From CAVPTL01 sp963794415 (GTDB lineage Bacteria; Actinomycetota; Thermoleophilia; Gaiellales; JAICJC01), in the NCBI GenBank assembly GCA_963794415.1, contig CAWCDI010000003.1:186001-250000 (forward strand): 64,000 nt of DNA. Direction: 5' to 3'. This document shows positions 9,230 through 18,200 of the stretch, one piece after another; position 1 is the stretch's first letter; the number at the start of each line of letters is the position of its first letter. The position numbers were made by a program, and so were the translations under genes. The notes under the pieces are model-generated. The model did no database searches. It was given only the letters and a program-made list of their open reading frames with translations, and was not told where the DNA came from.

Positions 9230-10439
9230 GTGGCCGAATGGATACCGTTGCGGGAACATCGGGTTACGCTGCTGAGCTTGCGGCCTGCCAGCATCATCAT
9301 CGCGCTCACGTTCGCCACCGCGATGGCGGCGACCACCGTGACCACCCCGCTCTACCCCGGCTACGTCGTGGCATTCGGGCTCTCGTCGCTCGATATCACC
9401 ATCGTCTTTGCCGTCTACGGCGCCGGAGTGATGCTGGGCCTCGCCGTGTTCGGGCGGCTCTCCGACCACTTCGGCCGAAAGCCGCCGCTGGGTGCCGCGC
9501 TGGCCGTCGGCATCGTGTCGATGGCTGGTGTTCCTGCTGGCCAACGATCTGGCGGCGCTGCTCCTCGGGCGCGTGCTGATCGGGCTCACCGCCGGCGTCT
9601 ACACCGGCACCGCCACGGCGTGGCTGGTGGATCTCGACGCCAACCGCGTGCGCGCGACCAAGGTGGCCATCGCCGCCAACCTGGGCGGGCTCGGGCTCGG
9701 GCCGCTCCTCGCAGGCGCCCTGGCCCAGTGGGCGCGGCGGCCGCTGCGCACCGTCTTCGCAGTCGAGCTCGTGCTGCTCGTGCTGGGCCTGATCGCCCAC
9801 ACGCGGATGCCCGAGACGGTCAAGCGCGACCGGTTCGAGCTCGACTTCGGCAGCCTGCGGCCGCCGCGGGAGATCCTCGCGGTGTTCATCCCGGCGGCGA
9901 CCGCCGCGATCGCCGCCTTCGGCGTGTCGGGGGTGTTCGGCGCGACCGGGCCGGCGATGCTGCGCGCGGTGTTCGACGTGAACGAGCCGATCTGGGCCGG
10001 CGCGCTGCTCTTCTCGGCGTTCACGGCGGCCGTGGGCGGGCAGTTCCTGGCGCGCAGGTTCGCGCCCGAGCTCGCGCTCGTCGGCGGCTGCGTGGCGCTC
10101 GCCGTGGCGGTCGCATTCCTCGCCCTGGCGCTGGAGGCCGAGATCCTGGTCGCGCTCATCGTGGCGGCGCTCACCTCGGGCCTCGCGATGGGCGTGATCG
10201 TCGGCGCGGGCCTGGGTCTGCTCACCTCGGCCGCCGCACCCGAGCGCCGCGGCCAGGTCGCCTCGGCGTACTTCCTGGCCGCCTACATCGGCCTGGTGAT
10301 CCCCGTGATCGGCTTCGGGCTGGTCGAGACCGCCACGAGCCTCGTCACCGCGGGGGCGATCTTCTCGGCGATCGTCGGCATCGCGTCGCTGGCATCGGCG
10401 GTCGCGGTGCGGCGCTTCGGCGCACCGGAAACCGCCTAG
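9230..10439 (+). CDS. Major facilitator superfamily transporter (one +1 frameshift)
   Basis: About 402 residues and roughly twelve hydrophobic helices. The first helices include MAATTVTTPLYPGYVVAFGL and the MFS loop 2-3 signature GRLSDHFGRKPP. Near 9520 the frame breaks (GIVSMAG should read GIVSWLVFLLANDLAALLLG) and continues through RVLIGLTAGVYTGTATAWL to the stop at 10439; one extra A explains it. The family exports or imports small solutes using ion gradients. The sequence resembles drug/sugar efflux carriers but does not fix the substrate. The stop overlaps the convergent quinone-reductase stop at the palindromic tetranucleotide CTAG. Confidence 0.82.
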
Positions 10440-11362
10440 ACCCGCAGAAGCGTCTTTCCGACGGTCTCGCGCGACTCGATCGCGCGATGTGCCTCCGCAG
10501 CCTGCCCCAGCGCGAACACCTGCCCGATGAGCGGACGCAGCCGGCCCGCGGCCGCCTGGTGGAGGGCCTCGTTGATGAGCCCGATCATCTCGGCCGGAGC
10601 GGCTCCGACGCCGAGCGTGAGGCTCACTCCGCGCTCCCGCGCGAGGTCGGGCGATACCGGCCCGAACCGGCCGCCGGAGAGGCCATAGGAGCACATCCTG
10701 CCGCCGGCAGGGAGCAGCTCGAACGCGGCGGCGCCCACCGCGTCGCCCACGCCGTCGAACACCACGTCCACGTTGCCGTAGCGCTCGCGCACATCGTCGG
10801 CCCAGCCCTCCACGGTGTAGTCCACCCCCATGTCGGCGCCGAGCTCGCGCGCCACCTCCAGCTTTCGCCCGCTGCCCGCCGCTGCCACCACCTCCGCCCC
10901 GGCCGCGTTTGCGAGCTGCACGAGCAGGCTGCCGACGCCACCGGCCGCGGCCTCCACCAGCACCACGTCGCCGGGCTGCACGGCGGCGGTGCGCATCAGC
11001 GCCGTCGCCGTGCGGCCGTCGGCCAGGAGCGCCACGGCGTCGGGCAGCATCACGCCCTCGGGCACGGCGATGAGCCGCTCGGCATCGACTGCCACCCGCT
11101 CGGCGTAGCCGCCGAGGCCGGTGGCGGCGATCACGCTGGTGCCGTCGAGGTGGCCCCCGACACCCGAGCCGAGGATGGCCGGAAGCGCTGGATTGCCGCC
11201 CTCGAACGGCACCGTGCCCGCTCGCATACGGGTGTCGATGAAGGTGGTGTTGGCATAGTCCACCTCGACCACCACCTGCCCCGGGCCGGGCTCCGGCTCG
11301 GGCCAGTCCTCGGTCACCAGCACCTCGGGACCGCCGTACCGCCTCACCACGACGGCGCGCAT
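10436..11362 (-). CDS. Zinc-free quinone oxidoreductase (MDR/QOR family)
   Basis: 308 residues of the medium-chain dehydrogenase/reductase fold. The N-terminal GroES-like domain starts MRAVVVRRYGGPEVL. The NADPH-binding Rossmann core shows VLVEAAAGGVGSLLVQLANA, typical of QOR. The zinc ligands of alcohol dehydrogenases are absent, consistent with an NADPH-dependent quinone or enone reductase in the cytosol. Its ATG overlaps the OsmC stop by one base (TGATG), so it is the last gene of the redox operon 13442 to 10436 and probably detoxifies electrophiles alongside the thiol proteins. Confidence 0.88.
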   Translation of the reverse strand: MRAVVVRRYGGPEVLVTEDWPEPEPGPGQVVVEVDYANTTFIDTRMRAGTVPFEGGNPALPAILGSGVGGHLDGTSVIAATGLGGYAERVAVDAERLIAVPEGVMLPDAVALLADGRTATALMRTAAVQPGDVVLVEAAAGGVGSLLVQLANAAGAEVVAAAGSGRKLEVARELGADMGVDYTVEGWADDVRERYGNVDVVFDGVGDAVGAAAFELLPAGGRMCSYGLSGGRFGPVSPDLARERGVSLTLGVGAAPAEMIGLINEALHQAAAGRLRPLIGQVFALGQAAEAHRAIESRETVGKTLLRV

Positions 11363-11811
11363 CAGACCGCCAGCGGCTCGCCGGCGAAGGTGAAGGTCAC
11401 CTCGATGTTGTCGCGCGTCGCGTTGGAGTACGGGCAGCGCTCGTGCGCCTTGCCGATGAGCTCGGCGGCGCGCTCGGCCGGAAGCGACGGCGAGTCGATG
11501 GCGAGCTCGACCTGCAGCGTGAAGCCGCCGTGGCCGGTGGGGCCGATGCCGACCCGCCCGGTGATGGTCGAGTCCGACAGGTCGAGGCCCGCGCCCTGGG
11601 CCGTCCCGATGAGGGCCGACTGGAAGCACGCGGCATAGCCGGCCGCGAACATCTGCTCGGGGTTGGTGCCCGGGCCGCCCTCGCCGCCCATGTCGGCAGG
11701 CACCGAGAGGTCAACGTCGAGCGCGCCGTCGCTCGAGCGGGCGTGCCCGGCGCGGCCGCCGCTCACGGTCGCCTCGGCGGTGTAGAGCACCTTCGTCAGT
11801 GTCTGGGTCAT
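11362..11811 (-). CDS. OsmC/Ohr organic hydroperoxide reductase
   Basis: 149 residues, full length for the Ohr subgroup. Both reactive cysteines are present: AACFQSAL (about residue 63) and ERCPYSNATR (about residue 126), which form the peroxide-reducing disulfide pair. The Ohr-type N-terminus VLYTAEATVSGGRAGHARS and the motif NPEQMFAAGYAACF support the Ohr branch. It reduces organic hydroperoxides using lipoyl or dihydrolipoamide partners in characterised members. It overlaps the upstream DsbA-fold gene by four bases and the downstream quinone reductase by one, giving a compact stress operon. Confidence 0.93.
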   Translation of the reverse strand: MTQTLTKVLYTAEATVSGGRAGHARSSDGALDVDLSVPADMGGEGGPGTNPEQMFAAGYAACFQSALIGTAQGAGLDLSDSTITGRVGIGPTGHGGFTLQVELAIDSPSLPAERAAELIGKAHERCPYSNATRDNIEVTFTFAGEPLAV

Positions 11812-12501
11812 GCGTCCTGCTCCGCTGGATCGGTCGCGGCAGCCTTCTCCTGCCAGCACTGCTCGAGCGCTGCGAGCAGGTACTCGGCGGGCTGCGCGCC
11901 CGAGGCGCCGTAGCGGCGATCGAACACGAAGAACGGCACGCCCGAGATGCCGAGCTCTCCCGCCAGCTGCTCGTCGTTTCGCACGTCCTCGGCATGCAGG
12001 CCGGTGTCGAGCGCGAGCTTTGCCTGCGCGCGGTCGATGCCCACCTCGGCGGCGAGGTCGGCCAGCGTCTCGCGGTCGGAGATGGGCTGGCCCTCCATCA
12101 TGTAGGCGCGCAGCAGCCGCTCCTTCGCCTCGGCCTGCAGGCCCTCGTCGGCCGCGAGGTGGATGAGCCGGTGCCCGTCGAACGTGTTGCCGAGCTGGGC
12201 CTTGTCGAGCCGGTACTCGAGGCCGACGTCGGCCGCCATCGAGGTCACGCGCTCGTGCCGCTGGGCGATCTCGGCCGGATCCATGCCGCGGCTCGGTGGC
12301 CAGGTACTCGTCGAGCAGGCGCGGCTCGGTCTGCTCGTTGGGGCTCAGCTCGAAGCTGCGCCACGTCACATCGACGGAGTCGCGGTGCTCGAACTGCTCG
12401 AGGGCGAGATCCAGCTGGCGCTTGCCGATGTAGCACCACGGGCACACGATGTCCGACCACACCTCCACCTGGAGGCGCGGCTCCTCGGCCTGGGCGCTCA
12501 T
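11808..12501 (-). CDS. DsbA-fold oxidoreductase, FrnE-like (one +1 frameshift)
   Basis: About 231 residues. The thioredoxin-fold CxxC site is in VEVWSDIVCPWCYIGKRQLD (about residues 12-31), characteristic of FrnE/2-hydroxychromene-2-carboxylate isomerase-like DsbA proteins. No signal peptide is present, so it acts in the cytosol. Near 12284-12290 the frame breaks between LDEYLATEPR and MDPAEIAQRHERV, then continues through GISGVPFFVFDRRYGASGAQ (cis-proline loop VPFF) to the stop. Dropping one base restores a single protein. It sits between a second DsbA-fold gene and the Ohr gene, with four-base overlaps on both sides. Confidence 0.85.
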
Positions 12502-13442
12502 GCGGCGGGCTCCAGCTCGCGCACGTCCTGGGCCTCGGCCAGCACGGCCGCCATCCAGCCGATGTGATCGGGGCGGGCCCACACGGCGCTGTCGCCGAGC
12601 GCGACCCGAGCGGCCTTGCCCTCGCCCACCAGCTCGAGCATCGCGAGCTCGGCGCCGACGGGGTCGGGTGCGTCGTTGGAGCGCGTGAGCAGGAGCGCGA
12701 CCTCCTGGGTGGTGAGCCCCAGCGGGAAGGCGTCCAGCAGCTCGCCCGCATCGTCGGGCACCGCGCGACGGTCGAGCTCGGGATTCAGGTTGGCGACGAT
12801 CACGTCGTAGGCCTCGATGGGCTGGAAGCCGCCGGCGTTCAGCTCGATGTCGCCGCGGTCGAAGAGCACCGACGGGGCGGTGTAGCGCACGAGGCCGTCG
12901 GTCTGCGCGGTCTTGCCCTGCAGCTCTGCAGCCGTGCCGCCTGCGGTGCGGGCCTCGGCGCGGTCGCGCTCGTAGGCCTCGGTGACCTCGGGCGAGTCGA
13001 GCATGCCCTGGATGGTGGCCGCATCGTGGCCAGTGCCGGCCGCGACCACCCGAGCCACGTGCTCGTCGTTGTCGAGCACAAGCGGGGTGGTGAACTGGGT
13101 CATCTGGAGGGCGCGAAGCGCCTTCCACTCACTGCCCGGCTCGAGGATCCGCGCGGCGTTGATGGCACGGCAGCCACGCGCCGTGGCCGAGACGCGGGCC
13201 TTGGGCTGCGGGTTGAACGGCATGCCGTAGCGGCGGAAGCTGAGGTTGCCGCTGGCCTGGCGAAGCGTGGTGTAGCCGCGGTCAACGTACTGCTGGGCGC
13301 TCTCGGTGAGGCCGATGGTGACCAGCCGCCACTCGAGCTGGCTCCCGTAGCGCCACTGCAGCGTGGTGAGGGCGGGAATTGCCGAGTACGCCCAGGGGCA
13401 GGCGGGGTCGGTGTGCAAGGTCGTAGCGAGTGGGTGCGTCAT
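12498..13442 (-). CDS. DsbA-family protein with single-Cys active site
   Basis: 314 residues. The N-terminus LHTDPACPWAYSAIPALTTL matches the DsbA/FrnE active-site helix, but the second active-site cysteine is replaced (C-P-W-A instead of C-P-W-C). It may therefore act as an isomerase, glutathione-type transferase or binding protein rather than a dithiol oxidase. Similar actinobacterial proteins are annotated only as DsbA family. It is the first gene of the redox operon and lies divergent from the HxlR regulator, 93 bases away, suggesting control by that regulator. Confidence 0.75.
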   Translation of the reverse strand: MTHPLATTLHTDPACPWAYSAIPALTTLQWRYGSQLEWRLVTIGLTESAQQYVDRGYTTLRQASGNLSFRRYGMPFNPQPKARVSATARGCRAINAARILEPGSEWKALRALQMTQFTTPLVLDNDEHVARVVAAGTGHDAATIQGMLDSPEVTEAYERDRAEARTAGGTAAELQGKTAQTDGLVRYTAPSVLFDRGDIELNAGGFQPIEAYDVIVANLNPELDRRAVPDDAGELLDAFPLGLTTQEVALLLTRSNDAPDPVGAELAMLELVGEGKAARVALGDSAVWARPDHIGWMAAVLAEAQDVRELEPAA

Positions 13443-13454
13443 GCGAGCTCCAAT

Positions 13455-13518
13455 GGTGCTTACGAATAGTCAGTGCCTCAGGTTAGCACCACACTACCCC
13501 CTGTGAGCCGGGGCTAAC
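13455..13518. promoter_or_regulatory. Three related half-sites between redox operon and HxlR gene
   Basis: Three copies of a nine-base motif alternate in orientation: GGTGCTTAC (13455-13463, plus), GGTGCTAAC read on the minus strand (13482-13490), and GGGGCTAAC (13510-13518, plus). Spacing from start to start is 27-28 bases, so the sites lie on a similar helix face. This is a plausible HxlR operator controlling both directions. No footprint-type knowledge for this protein is available; the call is inference from symmetry and position. Confidence 0.45.
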
Positions 13519-13535
13519 CAGGCTATCCTGGAGGC

Positions 13536-13865
13536 GTGACCGACGCTCCCGAACCCCTGGAATCATGCCCTGCGCTGGCCGCGGCGTTCGAGCTTCTGGG
13601 CAAGCGCTGGACGGCTCTCATCCTGGACGTGCTCTCGGCCCGGCCGGCCCGGTTCTGCGAGATCACGCGGGCCATCCCCGGGCTCTCCGACCGGCTCGCC
13701 GCCGAGCGGCTGAAGGAGCTCACCGCCGCCGACCTGGTGCGCCATCGCGCCGGCGAGAACGGCTCGAGCGTGTACGAGCTCACCGACGCAGGCCAGCGGC
13801 TGCTCCCGGGATTCAACGAGATCCGCCAGTGGGCGCAGGCTCGTCACCAGTACGTCACCGTTTAG
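13536..13865 (+). CDS. HxlR-family transcriptional regulator
   Basis: 109 residues from a GTG at 13536 with a GGAGG ribosome site just upstream. It has the HxlR winged helix: SCPALAAAFELLGKRWTALI (helix 1 with the conserved Cys at about residue 11), RFCEITRAIPGLSDRLAAER (recognition region) and the wing VYELTDAGQRLLP. Members with this N-terminal Cys, such as YodB and HypR, sense quinones, diamide or disulfide stress. Its divergent position next to DsbA-fold, Ohr and quinone-reductase genes supports the same role here. Confidence 0.9.
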   Translation: MTDAPEPLESCPALAAAFELLGKRWTALILDVLSARPARFCEITRAIPGLSDRLAAERLKELTAADLVRHRAGENGSSVYELTDAGQRLLPGFNEIRQWAQARHQYVTV

Positions 13866-13904
13866 TCTCCGCGTCGATCGTCCAGGTGAACTAGGGTTTC
13901 GCTC

Positions 13905-15580
13905 GTGCCGCTCCGCGTTCTGCTCTCCACGCTCGTCCTCAGCGCCGTGCTCCTCTCTGGCTGCGGTGGCGGCGCGTCGGGCGGCGGCGGCTCGGGCGGC
14001 AGCAGCATCCTGCGCGTCGGCAGCACGTACAACATCGATTCGCTGAACCCGTTCGTGGCGGTCGATGCCCAGTCCGACAACGCGCTGGTGATGGAGTATC
14101 CGCAGCTCGTGCAGTACGGCCCCGGGCTGAAGCTCGAGGGCGACTGGGCCAAGAGCTGGACGCACACCTCCGACGGCCTGACCTGGACGTTTCACCTGAT
14201 CCCCGGCGGCAAGTGGTCAGACGGCGTGCCGCTGACCTCCGAGGATGCGGTGTGGACGATCGAGACGATGCTCAAGTACCGCGCGGGCGTCACCTCGTAC
14301 TACGCAAGCGTGCTCGCGGGCGTGACCAAGGCGACCGCGCCCGACCCGAACACCGTCGTTCTGACCTACAAGAAGCCGGTGGCCGCGTCGCTTGCGAACC
14401 TCGAGCAGCTCTTCATCCTGCCCAAGCACGTGTGGAGCAAGTACGCGGTCGGAAACGGCGACGCGCTCAAGTCGTACTTCCCCGAGCACCACCTGCCGAC
14501 GGTCGCGGGCGGCGCCGTACACCATCACGAAGTTCGAGAGCAAGGGCACCACGGTGTTCAAGCCCAACCCGTACTTCTACGGGCCCAAGTCGAACTCCGC
14601 AGCCGTCTCGCTCACGTACTACACGAACCCCACGTCGATGATCGCCGACTTCCAGTCGGGCCAGCTCGACTTCATGGATCAGGTGCCCTACACCGTCGCC
14701 TCGACGCTCAAGGGCAAGTCCAACACCGACGTGCAGACCGAGGCCGGCAGCGAGGTGACCAACCTCGGGTTCAACTCGAACCCGCTCAAGCCGAAGAACC
14801 GCGAGCTCCTGAACCCCACGCTCAAGGAGGCGTTCGAGTACGCGATCCCGCGGAAGCAGCTGATCAGCCTGGTGTACGGCGGCTACGCGAAGCCCTGGGC
14901 GAACATCATGTCGGCGTGGTCGGGGCCGTCCGGGTGGCTCAACCCCGCGGTGCAGCCGCTGCCCTACGACGTCGCGAAGGCCAACCAGATCCTGGACGGG
15001 CTGGGGTATGCGAAGGGCTCGAACGGCATCCGCGAGGTGCCGGCGACCACCGGCCAGTACGCGCAGCCGGCCCACGCGATGAGCTACGACGTGGTGGTGC
15101 CGGGCGACCTCGACTTCGACGGCGACCGCCAGTTCCAGGTGCTCGAGTCGGCGTTCAAGAAGATCGGCGTGAACCTGCACGAGACCCCCGGCGGCGATGT
15201 GGATCAGGCGTTCACGACCATCACCAACAACAACTACAAGTACACCACCGCCGACATGTTCACGTGGTACTGGCACCCCTACATCGATCCGAACTACAAC
15301 CTCTCGGTCGTGACCAAGGCGCAGTGGGGAAACAGCAGCGACACCGGCTATGACGACCCCAAGTACGACGCGATGTGGAACCAGCAGCAGCTCCTGGTGA
15401 ACACGAAGCAGCGCCAGCAGCTGGTCTGGAAGATGGAGGCCTACATCGCCCAGAAGCGGCCGTACATCCAGCTGGTGAACACCGACCTGATCACCGCGCA
15501 CGACACGGGCTGGACCGGGCTTCGAGCCGCAGCTCTGGTCGTACTGCAAGTGCTACTACACGTCGCCGAAACCTTCCTGA
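13905..15580 (+). CDS. Peptide/nickel-type ABC substrate-binding lipoprotein (two +1 frameshifts)
   Basis: SBP_5 (DppA/OppA-like) solute-binding lipoprotein, about 558 residues. The lipobox LLSGC places the acylated Cys at residue 20. Family motifs are visible: LRVGSTYNIDSLNPF, a core around WSDGVPLTSEDAVWT, and YAIPRKQLISLVYGGYA. Near 14513 GGAVHHHE should read GGPYTITKFESKGT. Near 15516-15520 GLRAAALVV should read GFEPQLWSYCKCYYTS, ending at the TGA at 15578-15580. Each break is one extra base. No permease or ATPase gene is adjacent, so the protein is an orphan here or works with a remote transporter. A dispersed palindrome follows directly. Confidence 0.82.
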
Positions 15581-15584
15581 GGCA

Positions 15585-15617
15585 GTGAATCAACGGTGCC
15601 TGGCACCGTTGATTCAC
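15585..15617. repeat. Dispersed 33-base palindrome, copy 1
   Basis: Perfect 16-base arms around one central T: GTGAATCAACGGTGCC and its complement GGCACCGTTGATTCAC. This is the most symmetric copy of the family in the window. It starts four bases after the peptide-binding gene stop and ends just before the AlkZ-like start, where it can form a strong hairpin and probably act as a terminator. Confidence 0.85.
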
Positions 15618-15621
15618 CGGT

Positions 15622-16718
15622 ATGATCGGCTCGCCCATGCAGCTCGGCCGGCGACGTCTCAACCGCATCCTGCTCGAGCGCCAGCTCCTGCGCGAGCGGT
15701 CGCAGCTCTCCCCTACCGCGGCCATGGAGCACCTCGTCGGGATGCAGTCCCAGACGCCGACGTCGGCCTACTTCGGGCTCTGGTCGCGCATCGCCGGCTT
15801 CGACCCCGCGAGCCTCTCGCTGGCCATGACCGAGCGCCGCGCCGTGCGGATCGCCCTGCAGCGATCGACCATCCACCTGGTGTCGGCCGACGACTGCCTC
15901 GCGCTTCGCCCGGTGATGCAGCCCGTGCTCGAGAAGGGCCTCAACAGCGCCTTCCGGCGGCGGCTGGAAGGGGTCGATCGCGCGGCCGTGGCGGCGGCCG
16001 GGCGCGCGCTGGTGGACGAGCAGCCGCGCACCTTCGCCGAGCTGGGGACGCTGCTGGACGAGCAACTCCCCGGGCAGCGATCCGCAGGCGCTTGCGATGG
16101 CCGTGCGCACGTCGGTGGCGCTGGTGCAGGTGCCGCCACGCGGCGTGTGGGGCCGGTCCGGCCCGGTGGCGCACACCTCGGCCGAGGCGTGGCTGGGCCG
16201 GCCGCTGGCTGGCTCGGCCGAGCCGGACGTCGCCGTGCTGCGCTACCTGCGAGCATTCGGGCCGGCGTCGGTGAAGGACGTGGCCGTATGGTCGGGCCTC
16301 ACGGGGATCAGGGCGATCATCGAGCGGCTCGCGCCGCAGCTGCGGCAGTTCACCGACGAGCACGGGACGGTGCTCTGGGACGTGCTGGACGCGCCCCTGC
16401 CGGATGCCGAGGGCGACGTGCCCCCGCGGTTCGTACCCGACTACGACAACATCCTGCTCTCCCACGCCGATCGCTCGCGGGTGATCGCGGCCGGCGCACC
16501 GGCCGCTCATCTTCAGCGGAAACGGCGTGTTCGCCACGGTGCTGGTGGACGGCTTCGCCGCAGCGACGTGGAAGCTCGCCGGAGCGACCATCACCGTGCG
16601 GCCGTTCGCGAAGCTCTCGAGGTCTGACCGGGCGGCGGTGGCCGACGAAGGGATGCGCCTCCTGGAGTTCGCCGCTCCCGCCGGCGAGTCTCCGGACGTG
16701 CGCTTCACGAGCCCTTGA
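15622..16718 (+). CDS. AlkZ/YcaQ-like winged-helix DNA-binding protein (two +1 frameshifts)
   Basis: HTH_42/AlkZ-family protein of about 365 residues. The N-terminal part shows the family opening RLNRILLERQLLRERSQL and HLVGMQSQTPTSAYFGLWSR (the QxQ-type motif of AlkZ glycosylases). Further parts read AEAWLGRPL, LRAFGPASVKDVAVWSGLTG and VPDYDNILLSHADRSR. Frames shift near 16068-16074 (LPGQRSAG should read LPGSDPQALAMAV) and near 16498-16502, each by one extra base. Characterised relatives unhook alkylated or crosslinked bases; many actinobacterial members are annotated only as DNA-binding. The 3' end overlaps the convergent DUF1707 gene by 14 bases. Confidence 0.8.
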
Positions 16719-17301
16719 GGAACCCTCGCATCGCCGCCTTGATGGAGTCGCGGCGCCGCGCCTGGGTGCGCACGCGGGTGGTGCCGAACCCGCCGCGCGT
16801 GTGCAGGCGGATGACCGGGGCGCCGGGCGCGGGCGCGCTCTCGACGTGCAGCTCGTGGGTGGCCGAGAACCCGCCGGCGTCGAGCTCGACGATCACGCCG
16901 TCGGGCACGAGCACGGTGGTGGTGCCAAACCAGCTCACCACCTCGACGTCGATCACCGGCCCGTGCAGCACGGCCTGGCGCAGGTCGATGTCGATGGTGC
17001 CGCAGATGCTGATGTAGCGGTTTCGCTCGGCCGGGAGCCAGCGGCCGCCGCGCGTGAGGTGCGAGCAGAAGGCCCACTCGCGGTGGTCTGCCACGTAGAG
17101 CGCCTGCGAGTCGGAGTGCGGCAGATCGCGAACCAGGGAGGCGAGCTCGTCGCGCGTGCGCGCGCGGTGCGCCAGCTCGGCCCGCTCGGCCAGCTCCTCG
17201 ACGGTGAGCGAGCCGTTCACCGAGGCGTCGCTCAGCCGCACCACCGTGTGCTCACGGTCGGCGTCGGTGGCGCGGATGGCCGGTCGCTGCGGCTCGTTCA
17301 T
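16705..17301 (-). CDS. DUF1707 protein with LiaF-like C-terminal domain
   Basis: 198 residues. The N-terminal 55 residues are a clear DUF1707 (SHOCT-like) module: IRATDADREHTVVRLSDA, a central EELAERAELAHRARTRDEL and LVRDLP. The C-terminal part has beta-rich repeats (ICGTIDIDLRQAVLHGPVID, VELDAGGFSATHE) similar to cell-wall stress sensor domains such as LiaF/DUF2154. No transmembrane segment is obvious. DUF1707 is almost confined to Actinomycetota and has no proven function. ATG 17301 was chosen because DUF1707 usually starts within ten residues of the N-terminus. Confidence 0.8.
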   Translation of the reverse strand: MNEPQRPAIRATDADREHTVVRLSDASVNGSLTVEELAERAELAHRARTRDELASLVRDLPHSDSQALYVADHREWAFCSHLTRGGRWLPAERNRYISICGTIDIDLRQAVLHGPVIDVEVVSWFGTTTVLVPDGVIVELDAGGFSATHELHVESAPAPGAPVIRLHTRGGFGTTRVRTQARRRDSIKAAMRGFLKGS

Positions 17302-17386
17302 CGCCAAAAGCCTACCCGGTGTCTTTTGACTACTGTGTGGCTGGGTAGTGACACTTTGATGCTCTCGACTGGTCGGAGGTGACCGG

Positions 17387-17632
17387 ATGGATGACACCCA
17401 GATTCTTGCGCGGATCAACGAGCTGGTGAACGAGGAGAACTCCCTGTGGGAGCACGAGGCCCACGCCTCGGCCGCGAGCGACGAGGACAAGGCCCGCCTG
17501 GCCGAGATCAAGGTGCAGCTCGACCGCGCCTGGGACCTGCTGCGGCAGCGCCGCGCGCGTGAGGAGTTCGGGCTGGATCCCGATTCCGCAACGCAGCGCT
17601 CCGAGGACGTCGTGGAGCACTACCGCCAGTAG
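17387..17632 (+). CDS. DUF2630 family protein
   Basis: 81 residues, all helical and charged: DDTQILARINELVNEENSLW, then DKARLAEIKVQLDRAWDLLR followed by QRRAREEFGLDPD. This matches DUF2630, a small actinobacterial coiled-coil family of unknown function, over its whole length. A GGAGGTGA ribosome site precedes the ATG. Its TAG is directly followed by the ATG of the cupin gene (no gap), so the pair is translationally linked. Confidence 0.85.
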   Translation: MDDTQILARINELVNEENSLWEHEAHASAASDEDKARLAEIKVQLDRAWDLLRQRRAREEFGLDPDSATQRSEDVVEHYRQ

Positions 17633-18199
17633 ATGGGCGTCGAGGAGGCCTCACTCGCGGAGACTGACGCCGGGCTGGTGGCAGCCAGCACCGGCTGGTT
17701 CGTGATGGACGCGCGGGAGGCGCGCTGGTTCGGCAATCCGGGCCGCGGGTTCAGCGTGCCGCTCACGGGCTGCGACGAGTACGAGGCCGAGACGTTCTTC
17801 CCGATGCTCGGGATGTCGATCCGGGTGATGTCGCCGGGCCAGCCGAGCACGACGTATCACTGGGAGACCGAGGAGGAGGACTTCCTCGTGCTCTCGGGCG
17901 AGGGCGTGCTCATCGTGGAGGGCCAGGAGCGCGCCGTGAAGCAGTGGGATTTCGTCCACTGCCCGCCCGAGACGCGGCACGCCTTTGCGGGCGCCGGAGA
18001 CGGCCCGTTCGTGCTGCTCTGCGCGAGCTCCCGGCAGTTCCAGAAGGACGGGCCGTGGGGGTTCTACTGCGTCGATGAGGTCGCGGAGCGGTACGGCGCG
18101 AGCTCGCCGGAGGAGACGCAGGACGGCAACATCGCCGACATGGGAGTCTCGCCCCGGCGTCCGACCCGCTATCCGGGCGGCCTCCTGCCGGAGGACTGA
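17633..18199 (+). CDS. Cupin-domain protein
   Basis: 188 residues with one double-stranded beta-helix cupin domain. Motif 1 appears as TTYHWETEEEDFLVLSGEG (about residues 72-90), giving metal-binding His and Glu; motif 2 as HCPPETRHAFAGAGDGP with the third His. It may be a sugar isomerase, dioxygenase or small-molecule binding protein; sequence alone does not decide. It starts right after the DUF2630 stop and runs convergent with the large toxin-like gene, one base apart. Confidence 0.8.
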   Translation: MGVEEASLAETDAGLVAASTGWFVMDAREARWFGNPGRGFSVPLTGCDEYEAETFFPMLGMSIRVMSPGQPSTTYHWETEEEDFLVLSGEGVLIVEGQERAVKQWDFVHCPPETRHAFAGAGDGPFVLLCASSRQFQKDGPWGFYCVDEVAERYGASSPEETQDGNIADMGVSPRRPTRYPGGLLPED

Positions 18200-18200
18200 C

